A program made the position numbers and the translations under genes. The notes beneath the pieces were generated by a model. The model was not told the DNA's origin. It ran no database searches and worked only from the letters and a program-made list of their open reading frames with translations. Positions 5,916 to 7,254 of a DNA stretch of 7,254 bases are shown in pieces. This DNA comes from an uncultured Campylobacter sp. Lineage in GTDB: Bacteria; Campylobacterota; Campylobacteria; Campylobacterales; Campylobacteraceae. Each line of letters starts with the position of its first letter. The first letter of the stretch is position 1. The stretch covers positions 1 to 7,254 of the forward strand of contig NZ_CAKZTI010000064.1 in the NCBI RefSeq assembly GCF_937921625.1. Direction: 5' to 3'.

Positions 5916-6848
5916 ATGAAGCAGAAATTTTACTCCGCGTTTTGGCTGAAACATCTGGGCGTTTATTATATGCTCGTAGCGAGCTTTTATTTCGCGCTAA
6001 ACGGCGCTTTAGCCAAGGTCATGGCAGAGCGGATGAGTAGCGCCGAGATCGTGTTTTTCCGCAACGTCGTAGGCATCGCGATCGTGCTGTTTTCGCTACG
6101 GCGGGTAAAAAATCTTGGCCCGGGCGGCAAGCCGTGGCTGCTCGCGTTTCGCGGCTTTATCGGCAGCTGCGGTATCTTAGCGACCTTCTACAATATCGCT
6201 CACATCGATCTTGGCACAGCTTTTACTTTCCAAAAGACGGCGCCCATTTTCACCGCGCTATTTTCGGCGTTTTTCTTAGGCGAGAAGCTAAGCTCGCGCG
6301 GCTGGTTTGCGATATTGCTCGGCTTTGGCGGAATTTTACTCGTCGTGCGCCCGCACATCGGCATCAGCGTAACCGACGCGGTGGGAATTTTCGGCGGCAT
6401 GTGCGCGGGGCTTGCATACACGAGCGTGCGCGAGCTTCGCAAACACTACGCCACCAACATCATCGTGCTGGTTTTTGTCTCATCCGCGACCTTTCTAAGT
6501 GCTGCGATGATGATAACGGGCTGGGTGCTTGAAGGTAGCGAGGTTAAAATTTTAGGACTTTTCAGCGGGGCGGATTTGGCGAGGCTTGCTTACTTCAACC
6601 CGCCAAGCCTTTTTGGCTGGGTGCTAGTGGCGCTTCTGGGCGTCAGCGGTATCTACTTTCAAATTTACATGACGCGCGCTTACGCCGCTTCGCGCAAAGC
6701 GGGCATCGTCGCCGCGATCAGCTACAGCGACATCTTATTTAGCATGGCGCTCGGCATTATACTAGGCGATCATCTGCCCGGTCCAATCGTGCTAGCGGGC
6801 ATCGCGGTGGTAATTTTAAGCGGAATTCTAATCGCCCGTGAGCGCTAA
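5916..6848 (+). CDS. EamA/DMT-family inner-membrane transporter
   Basis: This 310-residue protein has the ten-helix, two-repeat layout of the drug/metabolite transporter superfamily. EamA repeat 1 covers about residues 14-146, with VYYMLVASFYFALNG, the FFRNVVG loop, and the very typical DLGTAFTFQKTAPIFTALFS followed by FFLGEKLS. Repeat 2 covers about 153-307, ending with ISYSDILFSMALGIILGDHL and a final helix. Members export amino acids, nucleotide precursors or other metabolites, and the substrate cannot be read from the sequence. The ATG at 5916 is the natural start, but upstream there is only a weak AGG three bases away. Translation may therefore depend on ribosomes finishing the remnant 20 bp upstream. 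No strong terminator follows the TAA. The family call is secure. Confidence 0.92.
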   Translation: MKQKFYSAFWLKHLGVYYMLVASFYFALNGALAKVMAERMSSAEIVFFRNVVGIAIVLFSLRRVKNLGPGGKPWLLAFRGFIGSCGILATFYNIAHIDLGTAFTFQKTAPIFTALFSAFFLGEKLSSRGWFAILLGFGGILLVVRPHIGISVTDAVGIFGGMCAGLAYTSVRELRKHYATNIIVLVFVSSATFLSAAMMITGWVLEGSEVKILGLFSGADLARLAYFNPPSLFGWVLVALLGVSGIYFQIYMTRAYAASRKAGIVAAISYSDILFSMALGIILGDHLPGPIVLAGIAVVILSGILIARER

Positions 6849-6969
6849 ATTCAGATCTAAATTTAAAACCAATTCAAACGCGCCGAGAGGCCAAATTTAA
6901 TCCGCGCCGCAAGCCTGCGCTAAATTTCAGCAGTCTAAAAGCTTAAAAAGACTAACATTCAAATCAAAG

Positions 6970-6984
6970 TTCTACGGCGTAGAA
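6970..6984. promoter_or_regulatory. Perfect 15-bp palindrome, possible operator
   Basis: TTCTACG-G-CGTAGAA has seven-base arms around one central base and ends 26 bp before the ATG at 7011. With a one-base centre it is better suited to binding a dimeric protein than to forming an RNA hairpin. No regulator gene is adjacent, so its role is inferred only from symmetry and position. Confidence 0.45.
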
Positions 6985-7010
6985 ATATTTTTCGACGGAT
7001 TTAAAATTTT

Positions 7011-7254
7011 ATGCATTTTATCGGTATCGACATCGGCGGGGCGTCGTCAAAACTCGCCGTTATGGACGAACGCGGCAAATTTTGCGAGCTGTTTTTGCTA
7101 CCAAGCGGCTTTAGCGCGGTCAAGGTCGCGCGGCAAATCAAGCAAAATTTGGAACAAAAAGGCTACGGCGAGGGCTTCGTGACGGCTACTGGCTACGGGC
7201 GCGTCAGCGTGGACTACGCGCAGCTTAGCATGAGCGAAATTTTATGCCACGGCC
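7011..7254 (+). CDS. Acyl-CoA dehydratase activase (BadF/BadG/HgdC ATPase family), 5' part only
   Basis: The 81 visible codons begin MHFIGIDIGGASSKLAVMDE, the phosphate-1 loop (D-x-G-x-x-S-x-K) of the ASKHA ATPase fold, and include the family-specific TATGYGRVSVDYAQLSMSEI (about residues 57-76). Characterised relatives activate 2-hydroxyacyl-CoA dehydratases or benzoyl-CoA reductases. They are homodimers with a shared [4Fe-4S] cluster that pass one electron to the partner on ATP hydrolysis. The cluster cysteines lie further along and are outside the window. Many such proteins, such as the YjiL type, have unassigned partners, so the substrate is open. The ATG at 7011 is at the expected place relative to GIDIG, but I see no Shine-Dalgarno sequence: the 15 bases before it are almost all A and T. 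Confidence 0.87.
   Translation, partial: MHFIGIDIGGASSKLAVMDERGKFCELFLLPSGFSAVKVARQIKQNLEQKGYGEGFVTATGYGRVSVDYAQLSMSEILCHG

Noticed and set aside
6134..6532. Open frames inside the transporter gene on both strands (including minus 6200-6442)
   Set aside because: They are out of phase with a clear EamA protein, and the products are Arg/His-rich or otherwise unstructured shadows.
6847..6864. Near-perfect inverted repeat AAATTCAGATCTAAATTT at the transporter stop codon
   Set aside because: As a hairpin it would have almost no loop, an AT-rich stem and no following T run, so it is not a convincing terminator; it may simply reflect the abundance of AAATTT.
6932..6953. AGTCT...AGACT inverted repeat considered as a terminator
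   Set aside because: A five-base stem with a twelve-base loop and no U tract is too weak.

Overview
The window looks chromosomal and comes from an epsilonproteobacterium, most likely a relatively GC-rich (oral-type) Campylobacter. The evidence is the gene run der-aroK-trpS, which from memory also occurs in C. jejuni (followed there by serS), TATAAT -10 boxes in T-rich context, AAGGAG or AAAGGGG ribosome binding sites, and many AAATTT islands inside otherwise GC-rich genes. The species cannot be fixed from the sequence alone; C. gracilis or the C. showae/rectus group would fit.

Minus-strand block (1-5348, read right to left): der, aroK (with an unusual C-terminal extension), trpS, a DUF2628 membrane protein, a free-standing ACT-domain protein (UPF0237) and a PFL/DUF711 (UPF0210) protein that runs off the left edge. 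Spacing is about 10 bp or overlapping, except for a 55-bp gap before the ACT gene. Several ribosome binding sites are built into the stop codon of the preceding gene. One promoter just upstream of der (-10 at 5374-5379) probably drives the block. It combines ribosome assembly (Der), aromatic biosynthesis (AroK) and tryptophan charging (TrpS) with a conserved but uncharacterised ACT/PFL pair.

Divergent spacer (5349-5691): about 340 bp without a convincing gene. It holds the der promoter, an AT-rich palindrome, a 16-bp tandem repeat and a rightward promoter with a strong ribosome binding site.

Plus-strand block (5692-7254): a 67-codon remnant of an EamA/DMT transporter carries the good expression signals. 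It is followed 20 bp later by a complete 310-aa EamA/DMT transporter whose own ribosome binding site is weak. After a 162-bp spacer containing a perfect 15-bp palindrome comes the start of a BadF/HgdC-type acyl-CoA dehydratase activase, cut by the right edge.

Most of the window is ordinary housekeeping sequence. The points most worth a second look are the AroK fusion with an in-frame internal ribosome binding site and start, the roughly 25-fold excess of AAATTT, the transporter remnant used as a leader, and the tandem repeat in its promoter.
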